The notes under the pieces are model-generated. The model searched no databases. It was not told the origin of the DNA and saw only the letters and a program-made list of their open reading frames with translations. The translations under genes were made by a program, and so were the position numbers. This document shows, piece by piece, positions 18,121-26,011 of a stretch of DNA of 59,943 nt. The stretch's first letter is position 1. Every line of letters begins with the position of its first letter. Origin of the DNA: Gammaproteobacteria bacterium (GTDB taxonomy: Bacteria; Pseudomonadota; Gammaproteobacteria; DSM-16500); assembly GCA_025451335.1 (NCBI GenBank), contig JANWKO010000104.1:1-59943 (forward strand), in the 5' to 3' direction.

Positions 18121-18892
18121 ATTCTTCACGCATTCGTTTCGCTGCTTCATCAGTTAAGATAATAATTTCGATGCGACGATTTTCTGAATCTTCACCATTC
18201 TGTTTGTTCAGCAACTCAGTGTCTGCTGCGCCCATAATACGGATAATCTTTTTATCATCCATGCCATAATCGATTAATGCACGGCGTGTTGCATTTGCAC
18301 GATCAGCCGATAATTCCCAATTACTATAATTGTTTGAATTGGGATAAGGAACACTATCCGTATGGCCAACAATGACAACTTGATTTGGGTAGGCATTTAG
18401 TTCCGTACTTAACCATGCTAGTATTGTTTCTGCATGTTCTTTAAAGTCCGTTTTGCCTTCCGAAAACATAGGCTTGTCTTTCAAATCTTTTAATTCGATT
18501 TTAAGTCCGTCTGAGGTAATAATAAAATTCAATTGATTTTTATATTGGCTCATTTGTGGATCGTTATCGAGTTGTTGTTGCAAATGTTTTTGCAAAGCAT
18601 GAATTTTTACTAAAGTATTTTCGGATTTAGTATTCGGAGCGGCGCCTGGATATTTATCTGCTGCAGGCACAATTTGTGGCTGCGTAAATACGTCTTTGAG
18701 TGGTTTTTTAAAATATTCTGCAATGCCTTCGCGCTGATATTTGTTTAATAAAGATAGCAACCACATCAATAAAAAAAATGCCATCATAGCAGTTACGAAA
18801 TCTGCGTAGGCGATTTTCCATTGACCACCATGGTGTTTGTTGCCCTTTTTAATAACGCGCTTAATGATGTGATGTTTGTTTTCGTTAGCCAT
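18119..18892 (-). CDS. motB: Flagellar stator protein MotB
   Basis: A 257-residue stator subunit. Basic N-terminus, then a single membrane helix with WKIAYADFVTAMMAFFLLMW; Asp31 is the conserved proton-binding residue. The periplasmic OmpA-like peptidoglycan-binding domain has VVIVGHTDSVPY and WELSADRANATRRAL. It is shorter than E. coli MotB (308). It overlaps motA by eight bases, so it is co-translated, and is last in the flgI-J-M-N-A-motAB run. Confidence 0.95.
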   Translation of the reverse strand: MANENKHHIIKRVIKKGNKHHGGQWKIAYADFVTAMMAFFLLMWLLSLLNKYQREGIAEYFKKPLKDVFTQPQIVPAADKYPGAAPNTKSENTLVKIHALQKHLQQQLDNDPQMSQYKNQLNFIITSDGLKIELKDLKDKPMFSEGKTDFKEHAETILAWLSTELNAYPNQVVIVGHTDSVPYPNSNNYSNWELSADRANATRRALIDYGMDDKKIIRIMGAADTELLNKQNGEDSENRRIEIIILTDEAAKRMREE

Positions 18893-19766
18893 TGGTTGCT
18901 TTCATTTTGTTGGTTTTAATTTCCCGCAAAATTTCTTCCAGTTCTTTACTATTAGGACGTTCGCCTGCATATAAAACTTTTCTCGCCATTTCAACTGAGA
19001 TGCTTGGTGCGAGATTGCTTGCAGTAGCTAACAAAACAACTTTAATAGATTGAAAAATTTTCATTACACCTTGTCTTCTTATATCGAGAGCAGCTGCAAT
19101 GGGAGCAGTAAAACCATAACCAATTAATACCCCCAAAAAAGTACCGACTAATGCTTTGGCGACTAAGGCACCTAATAATGCAGGAGGAATCCCAATGGAT
19201 TCCATTGTGTGAACCACGCCCATAACTGCGGCAACGATACCAAATGCGGGTAAACTATCCGCGACTTTGTTAATAGCATTGATGGATAATTCGGCTTCAT
19301 TTTCATAAGTTTCGATGTCATTGTCCATGATGGTATCGAGCTGAGCAATGTCGACCCGACCCGTGATGATCAATCTCAAATGATCGCACATAAATTCCAT
19401 TATTTTATCGTCTTTTTGTACTAAGGGATAATTGCTAAATAATTTGCTTTCTTTATAATTTTCAATATCCGATTCGATGGAAAGTGCTCCATCCTTGCGA
19501 ATTTTATTAGTTAATTCAAAAAACATGGATAATAATTCTATATAAAACTTTTTCGAATAATTGAATCCTTTCACAATAGAAAATGCTGCTTTGATTGTTT
19601 CTTTTATAACCTTTGTATTGTTGCTCACTATGAAAGAACCCAAAGCAGCACCGCCAATCATAATTAATTCAATAGGTTGGAATAATGCAAATAAATGTCC
19701 GCCAGAAAGTGCAAAGCCACCAAATACTGAGAATATTACTATTGCATATCCAAGAACTACTAGCAT
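18885..19766 (-). CDS. motA: Flagellar stator protein MotA
   Basis: About 293 residues (E. coli 295) with four membrane segments. Helices 3 and 4 carry LPAFGIVAAVMGVVHTM and LVGTFLGVLIGYGFTAPI, including the conserved prolines used in proton-driven conformational change. The long cytoplasmic loop between helices 2 and 3 is present. The start MLVVLGYAIV at 19766 is preferred: AAAGGAC lies just upstream. A frame extension to 19799 would add 11 residues with no Shine-Dalgarno and would run through a hairpin. Confidence 0.96.
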   Translation of the reverse strand: MLVVLGYAIVIFSVFGGFALSGGHLFALFQPIELIMIGGAALGSFIVSNNTKVIKETIKAAFSIVKGFNYSKKFYIELLSMFFELTNKIRKDGALSIESDIENYKESKLFSNYPLVQKDDKIMEFMCDHLRLIITGRVDIAQLDTIMDNDIETYENEAELSINAINKVADSLPAFGIVAAVMGVVHTMESIGIPPALLGALVAKALVGTFLGVLIGYGFTAPIAAALDIRRQGVMKIFQSIKVVLLATASNLAPSISVEMARKVLYAGERPNSKELEEILREIKTNKMKATNG

Positions 19767-19790
19767 ATTTGGTCCTTTGGTTGCGTTAAG

Positions 19791-19806
19791 CGCGGGCAAG
19801 CCCGCG
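19791..19806. repeat. GC-rich hairpin between flgA and motA
   Basis: CGCGGGC (19791-19797) pairs with GCCCGCG (19800-19806), leaving almost no loop. It stands out in AT-rich DNA. With no T-run it is unlikely to stop transcription; a processing or stability role in adjusting motAB expression relative to flg genes is conceivable. Confidence 0.45.
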
Positions 19807-19821
19807 AAGCTGTATATAATA

Positions 19822-20541
19822 TTAAATCACAATTTCTGCTTTATTCGATCCTACCACAATAGCATCCAATATATGTTTCGAAGTTGGATTATAAACTTTT
19901 ATTGTTGAATTCAAGCTGCCATCTGATTTGGCTATTCCCTGCATAGTTACAGTGATAGATTTGTGTTTAACTACAAGACTTAGCACTTGATTGCGATGAA
20001 TAATAATGGGTAGTTGAATATTTTTATTATTTAAAACGGATCCAGCAGTAATTAATTTAGTAGTAACTTGACCTATTACTTCATTTTTATTTTTAAAAAA
20101 ACTATAAAATAAATGATTTTTATCACGGTCAGCGAATTCGATATCGTCTTCAGTTACGATTTTTTTAGACGGAATGGTTTGTTTTGCTACGAGAACTTTT
20201 GTGTTGATTTGTACATCAATGGGTACCAAAAGATGCCATGTTTGATTACCGTTGCAAGTGAATTCTAGTGATGTAATTTGTTCGCGATTTGCATTTTTTG
20301 GAAAAGCCACAGCGATTTCATTTGAGCATCTGGGTATCTGTAAAATGGAACTTAATTGTTTGATTTGAACATCAATCGATTCATCTTCTGCAACCGTCAT
20401 GTTTTTGCTAATAAAATCTTTGGAAATTTGTTTAATATGTTCGATAGTTTCTTTATCGTTATAGGCTAATACGGATTGAAATCCTAAAATAAAAATTGTT
20501 AGTATCGCGATTTTTAAAAAAGTGATATCCATTCTTTGCAT
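19822..20541 (-). CDS. flgA: Flagellar P-ring assembly chaperone FlgA
   Basis: About 239 residues. A signal-type hydrophobic segment (IAILTIFILGFQSVLA) is followed by the FlgA fold, including the SAF-type region VLVAKQTIPSKKIVTEDDIEF and the C-terminal NQVLSLVVKHKSITVTMQGIA, VYNPTSKHILDAIVVG. FlgA acts in the periplasm to help FlgI polymerise into the P-ring. The ATG at 20541 (or 20532) puts the signal peptide at the N-terminus; a longer frame to 20601 overlaps flgN and lacks support. Confidence 0.92.
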   Translation of the reverse strand: MQRMDITFLKIAILTIFILGFQSVLAYNDKETIEHIKQISKDFISKNMTVAEDESIDVQIKQLSSILQIPRCSNEIAVAFPKNANREQITSLEFTCNGNQTWHLLVPIDVQINTKVLVAKQTIPSKKIVTEDDIEFADRDKNHLFYSFFKNKNEVIGQVTTKLITAGSVLNNKNIQLPIIIHRNQVLSLVVKHKSITVTMQGIAKSDGSLNSTIKVYNPTSKHILDAIVVGSNKAEIVI

Positions 20542-20569
20542 TGCATTTTTCCCTAATGATTCAAAGACA

Positions 20570-21013
20570 TTATTTTGTCGAGCCTTTATGATCGTAAACA
20601 CAGTTTGTATCTTTTCGACAAGCCATTAATCTATCCCACAAATTTTTAATGTATTGAATGCCATTGAAAACAATGTGGCTATTTGTCGCAATGTGTTGAT
20701 TACATTTTGCGACTTCTGATTTTAATTCATTGATTATGCTTGTTATTTCTTTCTGTTGAGTTGAATTTAAATTTTTAGTTGCTTCTTCAATTTGTGACAA
20801 TAATCCAGAAGAGTGATGAGTAATGTTTAAGTCTTTTATTAATATATTCAATTGTTCAAGTGCTGCGGCTTTTTTCTGATTGCTAGCTGTTAATAGAGTT
20901 AAGTCATTATTACTAAAATGATTTTTATCTTCTTTCAATAATTTCTGCAGATCTTGGCATAATCTCAGCATTTCTTTAAGTGAAGACGTGGATAATTCTG
21001 CTGATTTTTGCAT
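20570..21013 (-). CDS. flgN: FlgN-type flagellar export chaperone
   Basis: A 147-residue helical, heptad-rich protein (KEMLRLCQDLQKLLKED, QKKAAALEQLNILIKDL, NGIQYIKNLWDRL). The length, coiled-coil character and position after flgM fit FlgN, the chaperone for hook-filament junction proteins FlgK and FlgL; both clients are in the window. MQKSAEL at 21013 has AAGGA upstream. The sequence is weakly conserved, so context carries much of the call. Confidence 0.82.
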   Translation of the reverse strand: MQKSAELSTSSLKEMLRLCQDLQKLLKEDKNHFSNNDLTLLTASNQKKAAALEQLNILIKDLNITHHSSGLLSQIEEATKNLNSTQQKEITSIINELKSEVAKCNQHIATNSHIVFNGIQYIKNLWDRLMACRKDTNCVYDHKGSTK

Positions 21014-21014
21014 A

Positions 21015-21308
21015 TTACTGGTCCTTGGCATGAGAAGACATCATATTTAATAATTTTGAAGATAAAGCATCTAAATCGATCTGGTAATCATTTGCATCAA
21101 TACGTCGCTTCATTTCCTTGACTTTAGTGGTGTCTTCTGGCGGAAATTCTTCAGAAACAAGTAGATTTACTAAATTTCGTAAATGATTGGTAACCTTGAT
21201 TTCACTTTTTTCTTTTAAAAATACAGTTGGTTTATGAGTATCTTGTTTTGGGGGTATTTTGGGTGTGTAATCGGTAATGGATTTATCAATTTTTATTTCG
21301 TTAACCAT
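21015..21308 (-). CDS. flgM: Anti-sigma-28 factor FlgM
   Basis: A 97-residue protein with a disordered polar first half and a helical second half. The C-terminal VKEMKRRIDANDYQIDLDALSSKLL is the FlgM signature that binds FliA; broken up here it reads RIDANDYQID then LDALSSKLL. FlgM is exported after hook completion, freeing FliA to transcribe fliC and other late genes. It lies directly before flgN, the standard pair. Confidence 0.92.
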   Translation of the reverse strand: MVNEIKIDKSITDYTPKIPPKQDTHKPTVFLKEKSEIKVTNHLRNLVNLLVSEEFPPEDTTKVKEMKRRIDANDYQIDLDALSSKLLNMMSSHAKDQ

Positions 21309-21406
21309 ATAAATCTCCCTATCTTACAAAAAGTTATATTTAACAATCCTTTGATAACTAGCCTTATACATATAATATCTATAATTTTTAAAAAAACTTA
21401 AATATT

Positions 21407-22351
21407 TTATTGCATTTTTCCTAATAAATTCTGAAATGTACGGCTAGAAAAAATCTTTAAAATTTTATCCGCATATTTTGAATCAGTTGCAAATCCTGCA
21501 TTTTGCAGTTCTTGTACAAATTGACGTGGATCAGGCGCTTTTTTTAGCGCTTCATTGTAGCGGGTATTTTGTTTCAAAAAATTAGCATAATCCATTAGGC
21601 TGTCTTTAAATGAGTCATAACTTCTAAAGCTAGACCTTTCTTTAACCAATACGCCATTTTTTTGTTCTAAGCTATCCATCAAAGTCGTTTTTTTATCCCA
21701 ATTATTATCTGCTTTAATGTTAAATAAATTGAAACTGGAGGCATTGTCACCATAAGGAAGCACTTTTTTACCCCAATTCGTTTCGAGAGCAGCTTGAGCT
21801 AATATAATTCCTGGATGGGTACCAATTAAATTAGCTGCTTGTTTGGCAGCTGGCCATAACTGTTTGACAAATTCTTCAGGCGTATCCAGTGTTTGAATTT
21901 TGCACTCATTCTCTTTGGCTTTTTTCCAGGGGCGTTCTTCTTCGAGATCATTATAACTAGGCTCAACAGTTTGTCGGCTAATTGGTTCAGTGGGCAAAGT
22001 ATAAGAGTGCGATTCTTTTGAATAGTTATTTAAAGTATGTGAATAATTTTGGTCAATATTTCTTTCTATTGATTCTGCAAATCCTAATCCAGTATTGGAC
22101 ATAATAAGTGAAAGTTGTTTATCAAAAATATCTTGGTAAAACTCCATCTGGTCACCACCGAATAAATCACTGGCAAATGATTTATTAGCATCACGCATAC
22201 TGCGTAACATCATTTGTACTAAAATCGATTCGAATTGTTTGGCAACTTCTTTTTTAGCGGCTTCTGGATCTGTTTTAGCTTCATGATGCAAATGCGCCAG
22301 ACCTTGGATGTCAGTATAGACCCGAGAATCATTCGTGACTTTATTAAACAT
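21407..22351 (-). CDS. flgJ: Peptidoglycan hydrolase / rod cap protein FlgJ
   Basis: A 314-residue two-domain protein. The N-terminal rod-cap domain has AAKKEVAKQFESILVQMML and LFGGDQMEFYQDIFDKQL. A linker rich in polar residues leads to the C-terminal glucosaminidase domain with ILAQAALETNWGKK (catalytic Glu) and NLFNIKADNNW. It digs through peptidoglycan for the rod. It starts 10 bases after flgI. Confidence 0.95.
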   Translation of the reverse strand: MFNKVTNDSRVYTDIQGLAHLHHEAKTDPEAAKKEVAKQFESILVQMMLRSMRDANKSFASDLFGGDQMEFYQDIFDKQLSLIMSNTGLGFAESIERNIDQNYSHTLNNYSKESHSYTLPTEPISRQTVEPSYNDLEEERPWKKAKENECKIQTLDTPEEFVKQLWPAAKQAANLIGTHPGIILAQAALETNWGKKVLPYGDNASSFNLFNIKADNNWDKKTTLMDSLEQKNGVLVKERSSFRSYDSFKDSLMDYANFLKQNTRYNEALKKAPDPRQFVQELQNAGFATDSKYADKILKIFSSRTFQNLLGKMQ

Positions 22352-22361
22352 ACTTCATTCC

Positions 22362-23525
22362 TTAAATTTCTTCTAAATCAGCATGAAGGGCGCCGGCTGC
22401 TTTAATAGCTTCTAAGATAGCAATGAGATCACCTGGCGCTGCGCCTACTGCATTAATGGAATCCACTATGTCTTTTAATGCAGGACCTGGAGCAAACTCA
22501 AACATTCTATTGGCAGCTTGGTTAACGTTGATATCAGATGCGCTACCTACAACCGTTTTGCCATTGGAAAAAGCTTGTGGTTGGCTCACAAATGTTCTTT
22601 CTGAGACGACAACGGATAGATTGCCATGCGTGACCGCGACTGGAGCTACGGTGACTTCTTGTCCTATTACTATGGTTCCTGTCCTGGAGTTAACAATAAC
22701 TTTTGCTTTTACTTCTGCTGGTTCTAAGTTGATATTTTCGATCTTAGAAATGAGTGGAACATAGTGACTTAATTCTGTGTTTTGTTCAAAACGACCTTCT
22801 CCCTTATACGAAAAACGTCTATCGATTTCTTCGGGATAACCTGCTCTGACTTTAATCGCACTGGCGTCTGTTGCTTGGGCCAGGGAATAACCGAATTCAT
22901 TGTTAATGGCTTTTTCAACTCGTTCAGCAGTAGTAAAGTCAGGTTGTGTCAATTCAAATGTAATAATACCTTCTTTCACGAATGGCATGAAAATCGTTTT
23001 TTCAACCGTGGCACCATTGGCGATACGGCCGCTAGCAGTGACATTTACAGTGACTTTGGATCCATCTAAACCTCGAGCGCCAAAACCTGATACGACGACG
23101 TTGCCTTGAGACATTGCATAAACTTGGCCATCCGCACCGCGCAGCGGTGTCATCAATAAGCTTCCGCCACGCAAACTTGCGGCATTACCCAAAGAGGAAA
23201 CCGTGATATCTAATTTTTGCCCTAATCTGGCAAACGGCGGCAATGTTGCGTGTACAGAAACTGCAGCAACATTTTTGAGTTGTAAATTAATACCTTTGGG
23301 CATGCGAATGCCAAATTCTAATAACATATTATTGAAAGTTTGTTGTGTAAATGGAACTTGGTTGGTTCTGTCTCCTGTTCCATCTAACCCGACCACTAAG
23401 CCGTAACCAATTAATTGATTGTCCCGCACGCCGGCAATAGTGGTGATGTCTTTTATACGTGCGGCATCACATAGTGTTATCAACAACAAGAGGAATGTAA
23501 AAACAATACATCGGGTTAAGCGCAT
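22362..23525 (-). CDS. flgI: Flagellar P-ring protein FlgI
   Basis: About 387 residues. Signal peptide MRLTRCIVFTFLLLLITLCDA is followed by the conserved RIKDITTIAGVRDNQLIGYG, VVGLDGTGDRT and the C-terminal APGDLIAILEAIKAAGALHADLEE. It forms the periplasmic P-ring. A frame extension to 23585 is rejected because a near-perfect sigma-54 promoter lies inside it (23561-23577); the transcript would begin near 23550, leaving a 25-base leader with AAGG before the ATG at 23525. Confidence 0.96.
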   Translation of the reverse strand: MRLTRCIVFTFLLLLITLCDAARIKDITTIAGVRDNQLIGYGLVVGLDGTGDRTNQVPFTQQTFNNMLLEFGIRMPKGINLQLKNVAAVSVHATLPPFARLGQKLDITVSSLGNAASLRGGSLLMTPLRGADGQVYAMSQGNVVVSGFGARGLDGSKVTVNVTASGRIANGATVEKTIFMPFVKEGIITFELTQPDFTTAERVEKAINNEFGYSLAQATDASAIKVRAGYPEEIDRRFSYKGEGRFEQNTELSHYVPLISKIENINLEPAEVKAKVIVNSRTGTIVIGQEVTVAPVAVTHGNLSVVVSERTFVSQPQAFSNGKTVVGSASDINVNQAANRMFEFAPGPALKDIVDSINAVGAAPGDLIAILEAIKAAGALHADLEEI

Positions 23526-23560
23526 GGTTCGTGACCTTAAAGATTTCTTAATATATGCGA

Positions 23561-23577
23561 TGCAATTTTCGTGCCAA
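23561..23577 (-). promoter_or_regulatory. Sigma-54 promoter of the flgI-flgJ-flgM-flgN-flgA-motAB operon
   Basis: Minus strand reads TTGGCACGAAAATTGCA: -24 TTGGCACG (23577-23570), four bases, -12 TTGCA (23565-23561). It has exactly the same spacing as the site before flgB. The predicted start is near 23550. It implies that this operon depends on RpoN and on a FleQ/FleR-type activator, and that flgM is made in the middle class. Confidence 0.85.
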
Positions 23578-23739
23578 GTTTTCATGGTCTCAATACTACC
23601 TATGCTGGCTGGAAATCATTGATCTTGTTTTGTTTGTTCATCAAATTGAATAAGATTTCTTTTGCAGGCGGATTGTGTTAAAATTAAACTAATAAGGTCA
23701 GTTGACCTAAGTCAAGGATAGACACTAAGAGGTAATGCA

Positions 23740-25044
23740 ATGGACATGCTGATTACTAATTTAGAATTTCCAAATCAATCCTCGATACCTGCAGAGGATG
23801 TCTCAACAGAACAAACCCCGCAGGGAAATCTTTTTCTGGATATTATCTCTAAACTTGATTCGGAATTAACGGCTCAAGTAAATGAAAAAAAACCATTACT
23901 CCAAACTAATTTGGATAAAGAAGCTATGCTAGATTTGGAAATGGCGCCAAGTGACATCCAATTAGATCAGGCCAAAATAGATAAAGCCCAAATTGATAAA
24001 TCGGTCACAGAACAAACGACAATTGATCAAGCAACAATGGATCAAGTTCTACAACTTATTAATGAAAATAATATTGCTATTAACAATCCATTATCAATGC
24101 AAATGTTTTCAACACAAAATAATTTGCAATATCAGCCTAGTAAGGAAGAAATAAATATTCAATCTGAGCAAGTGCAAGGAGAGCAAGCGTTTTCAGATAA
24201 AATTTTGCAAAAAAATTCTAATTTTCCGTTATTTAAAAATGTAGAAAATAAAACTGAATTAAAAGCTTCCGATGATCCTATTGAAACTCCCTTATTAGAT
24301 AAATTTATCCAGCAACAATTATCTCATTCAAACGTCGAAGCAGAAGAAGTCAATCCAGTTCTAAAAACGCCAAGTAAAATGAAGATGGCATCAATCGAAG
24401 AAAAAAATGTGATTAAACCATTAGAAAGTGAATCAATTGATCCATTGTCTCTGACGTCTTTTTCAGAAATTAAAGAATTAGATATGCAAAATAATAAATA
24501 CATTAACGCTCTGAGCCAATTAGGGGATTTTCTTAACGGCCAAACAACCCGCCAATTTCAAGATAGCGGATCCACTTCTACAAACTATGCTCACCAAATT
24601 GATTATTCACAATCACTGCGAAATACGTATCGACCTGAATATGATTTAAAAATCGAATTGCCTTTAACAACAATTGATGCAGCTATTAAAGAAACTTATA
24701 ACGCCAATATAAAAATATATCCTCCGGAGCTTGGAGAGGTGACTGCAAAATTGAAAATAGACAATAATAATGCAGAATTAATAATATTGACAGAAAGCAA
24801 TGCGGTCAAGCAAATAGTAGAAGCGAATTTGAATCAACTTCGAGAAAATTTTCAACAAGCAGAAATCAATTTAACGCAAATTCAAGTTGAGTCTTCGCAA
24901 TCTGAAGCCAAACAACAGAATAATCAAAATCAATCACCTTCTCAAGAGGGTGAAAATTCTATAGAAGAGCAAGAGATGAGCAATATATTATCTTCAAAAG
25001 AGTCAGCTAGAGAAAGAAACGCATTAATAGACACGTATGCATAA
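23740..25044 (+). CDS. fliK: Flagellar hook-length control protein FliK
   Basis: A 434-residue hydrophilic, Gln/Asn/Glu-rich protein. The first 290 residues are poorly ordered and hold a short Ile-Asp-Lys/Gln repeat (QAKIDKAQIDK then TTIDQATMDQ). The C-terminal Flg_hook domain is recognisable in LKIELPLTTIDAAIKETYN, ANIKIYPPELGEVTAKLKI and ELIILTESNAVKQIVEANL. FliK measures hook length and switches FlhB specificity. It is upstream of fliC on the plus strand and divergent from flgI. Confidence 0.9.
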   Translation: MDMLITNLEFPNQSSIPAEDVSTEQTPQGNLFLDIISKLDSELTAQVNEKKPLLQTNLDKEAMLDLEMAPSDIQLDQAKIDKAQIDKSVTEQTTIDQATMDQVLQLINENNIAINNPLSMQMFSTQNNLQYQPSKEEINIQSEQVQGEQAFSDKILQKNSNFPLFKNVENKTELKASDDPIETPLLDKFIQQQLSHSNVEAEEVNPVLKTPSKMKMASIEEKNVIKPLESESIDPLSLTSFSEIKELDMQNNKYINALSQLGDFLNGQTTRQFQDSGSTSTNYAHQIDYSQSLRNTYRPEYDLKIELPLTTIDAAIKETYNANIKIYPPELGEVTAKLKIDNNNAELIILTESNAVKQIVEANLNQLRENFQQAEINLTQIQVESSQSEAKQQNNQNQSPSQEGENSIEEQEMSNILSSKESARERNALIDTYA

Positions 25045-25054
25045 CAAAAATATT

Positions 25055-25080
25055 TAAGATTATTTATTGTAAGCCGATAG
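25055..25080 (+). promoter_or_regulatory. Sigma-28 (FliA) promoter of fliC
   Basis: TAAGATTA at 25055-25062 and GCCGATAG at 25073-25080 match the FliA consensus (TAAAGTTT and GCCGATAA), with a spacer one base short of the usual 11 if read this way. It stands 40 bases before the fliC ATG, which has AAGGAG. Confidence 0.85.
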
Positions 25081-25119
25081 AAAGTAGGTAGGACAATAAA
25101 ATTTTAAAAGGAGATTAAT

Positions 25120-25950
25120 ATGTCTATAGTAGTCAATACTAATATTAGTTCCTTATTGGCCCAGCAGTACTTGACTGGTAACCAACAAGGACTAGCACAA
25201 TCATTGCAACGACTTTCATCTGGTTTACGTATTAATGATGCTGAAGACGATGCTGCTGGTTTGGCTGTTGCCCAACATATGTTGGAATCATCAACAGCTT
25301 ATCGACAAGGATCACGAAATGCCAATGACGGTATTTCACTTGTACAAACCGCACAAAGCGCCATGCAGGTCACATTATCTAACTTACAACGTATGCGTGA
25401 AATTGCGAATGAAGCAACTAACGGTACGTTAGGTACCACTGACTTGGGCAACTTGGATAAAGAATTTCAATTATTGAAAAATGAAGTTCAGCGCGTTTCT
25501 CAAGTTACCACGTTTAACGGTATTTCATTGTTAGCTAATGCTACAGGCTCCATTGGTATCCATGTTGGTGAAAATAATACTGCAAATGATAGTTTAAGTA
25601 TTACTTTAACCAAAGCTGATGCTACGACTTTAGGTATTAATGGTGATAACATCACAACGAATGCCAATGCAGGTACGGCTTTAACTGACTTGGATACGGC
25701 TATCGGTGACATTACGACTGGGTTAGCGCAGCTTGGTGCTAATGAAAGAAACTTACAAGCAGCTATCAGTAATAATGACGCGCACGCAACCGATATCGAC
25801 GAAGCAAGATCTCGTATCTTAGATGCGGACTTCGCTGCAGAAAGTAGTAATCTAGCGAAATTCCAAATCTTAAATCAATCCAACATGGCCATGTTATCGC
25901 AAGCTAATTCTGTACCAGGAATGGTATTGCAATTATTGAAAGGTGGTTAA
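25120..25950 (+). CDS. fliC: Flagellin
   Basis: A 276-residue short flagellin, essentially D0/D1 only. The N-terminal NTNISSLLAQQYLTGNQQ, RLSSGLRINDAEDDAAGLAV and the C-terminal SRILDADFAAESSNLAKFQ, SQANSVPGMVLQLLKGG are conserved; the central variable domain is reduced to about 60 residues. The D1 segment NLQRMREIANEA aligns with the TLR5-recognised segment of Salmonella flagellin and keeps its Arg/Glu core. It is flanked by a FliA promoter and a strong terminator, so it is expressed as its own late unit. Confidence 0.97.
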   Translation: MSIVVNTNISSLLAQQYLTGNQQGLAQSLQRLSSGLRINDAEDDAAGLAVAQHMLESSTAYRQGSRNANDGISLVQTAQSAMQVTLSNLQRMREIANEATNGTLGTTDLGNLDKEFQLLKNEVQRVSQVTTFNGISLLANATGSIGIHVGENNTANDSLSITLTKADATTLGINGDNITTNANAGTALTDLDTAIGDITTGLAQLGANERNLQAAISNNDAHATDIDEARSRILDADFAAESSNLAKFQILNQSNMAMLSQANSVPGMVLQLLKGG

Positions 25951-25961
25951 TAGGCCAAAAT

Positions 25962-25990
25962 ACCGGGACCTTTATGGTCCCGGTTTTTTA
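25962..25990 (+). terminator. Rho-independent terminator after fliC
   Basis: ACCGGGACC (25962-25970) pairs with GGTCCCGGT (25976-25984) around a 5-base loop, followed by TTTTTT. It separates the highly expressed fliC from fliD; partial readthrough may feed fliDST since no separate promoter is visible. Confidence 0.92.
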
Positions 25991-26011
25991 TTATAGATAG
26001 GAAGTAAATTT

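Noticed and set aside
18306-18313. GCCGATAA, a sigma-28 -10-like octamer on the plus strand
   Set aside because: It is antisense within motB and has no matching -35 box at the proper distance.
19791-19806. Hairpin between flgA and motA as a terminator
   Set aside because: No T-run on either strand, and motAB seem to belong to the same operon.
23526-23585. N-terminal extension of flgI to 23585
   Set aside because: A near-perfect sigma-54 promoter lies within it, and the signal peptide begins at 23525.
23600-23740. Sigma-54-like TGGCTGG segment upstream of fliK
   Set aside because: The GG-to-GC spacing does not fit on inspection of the -12 position; no reliable promoter could be named.
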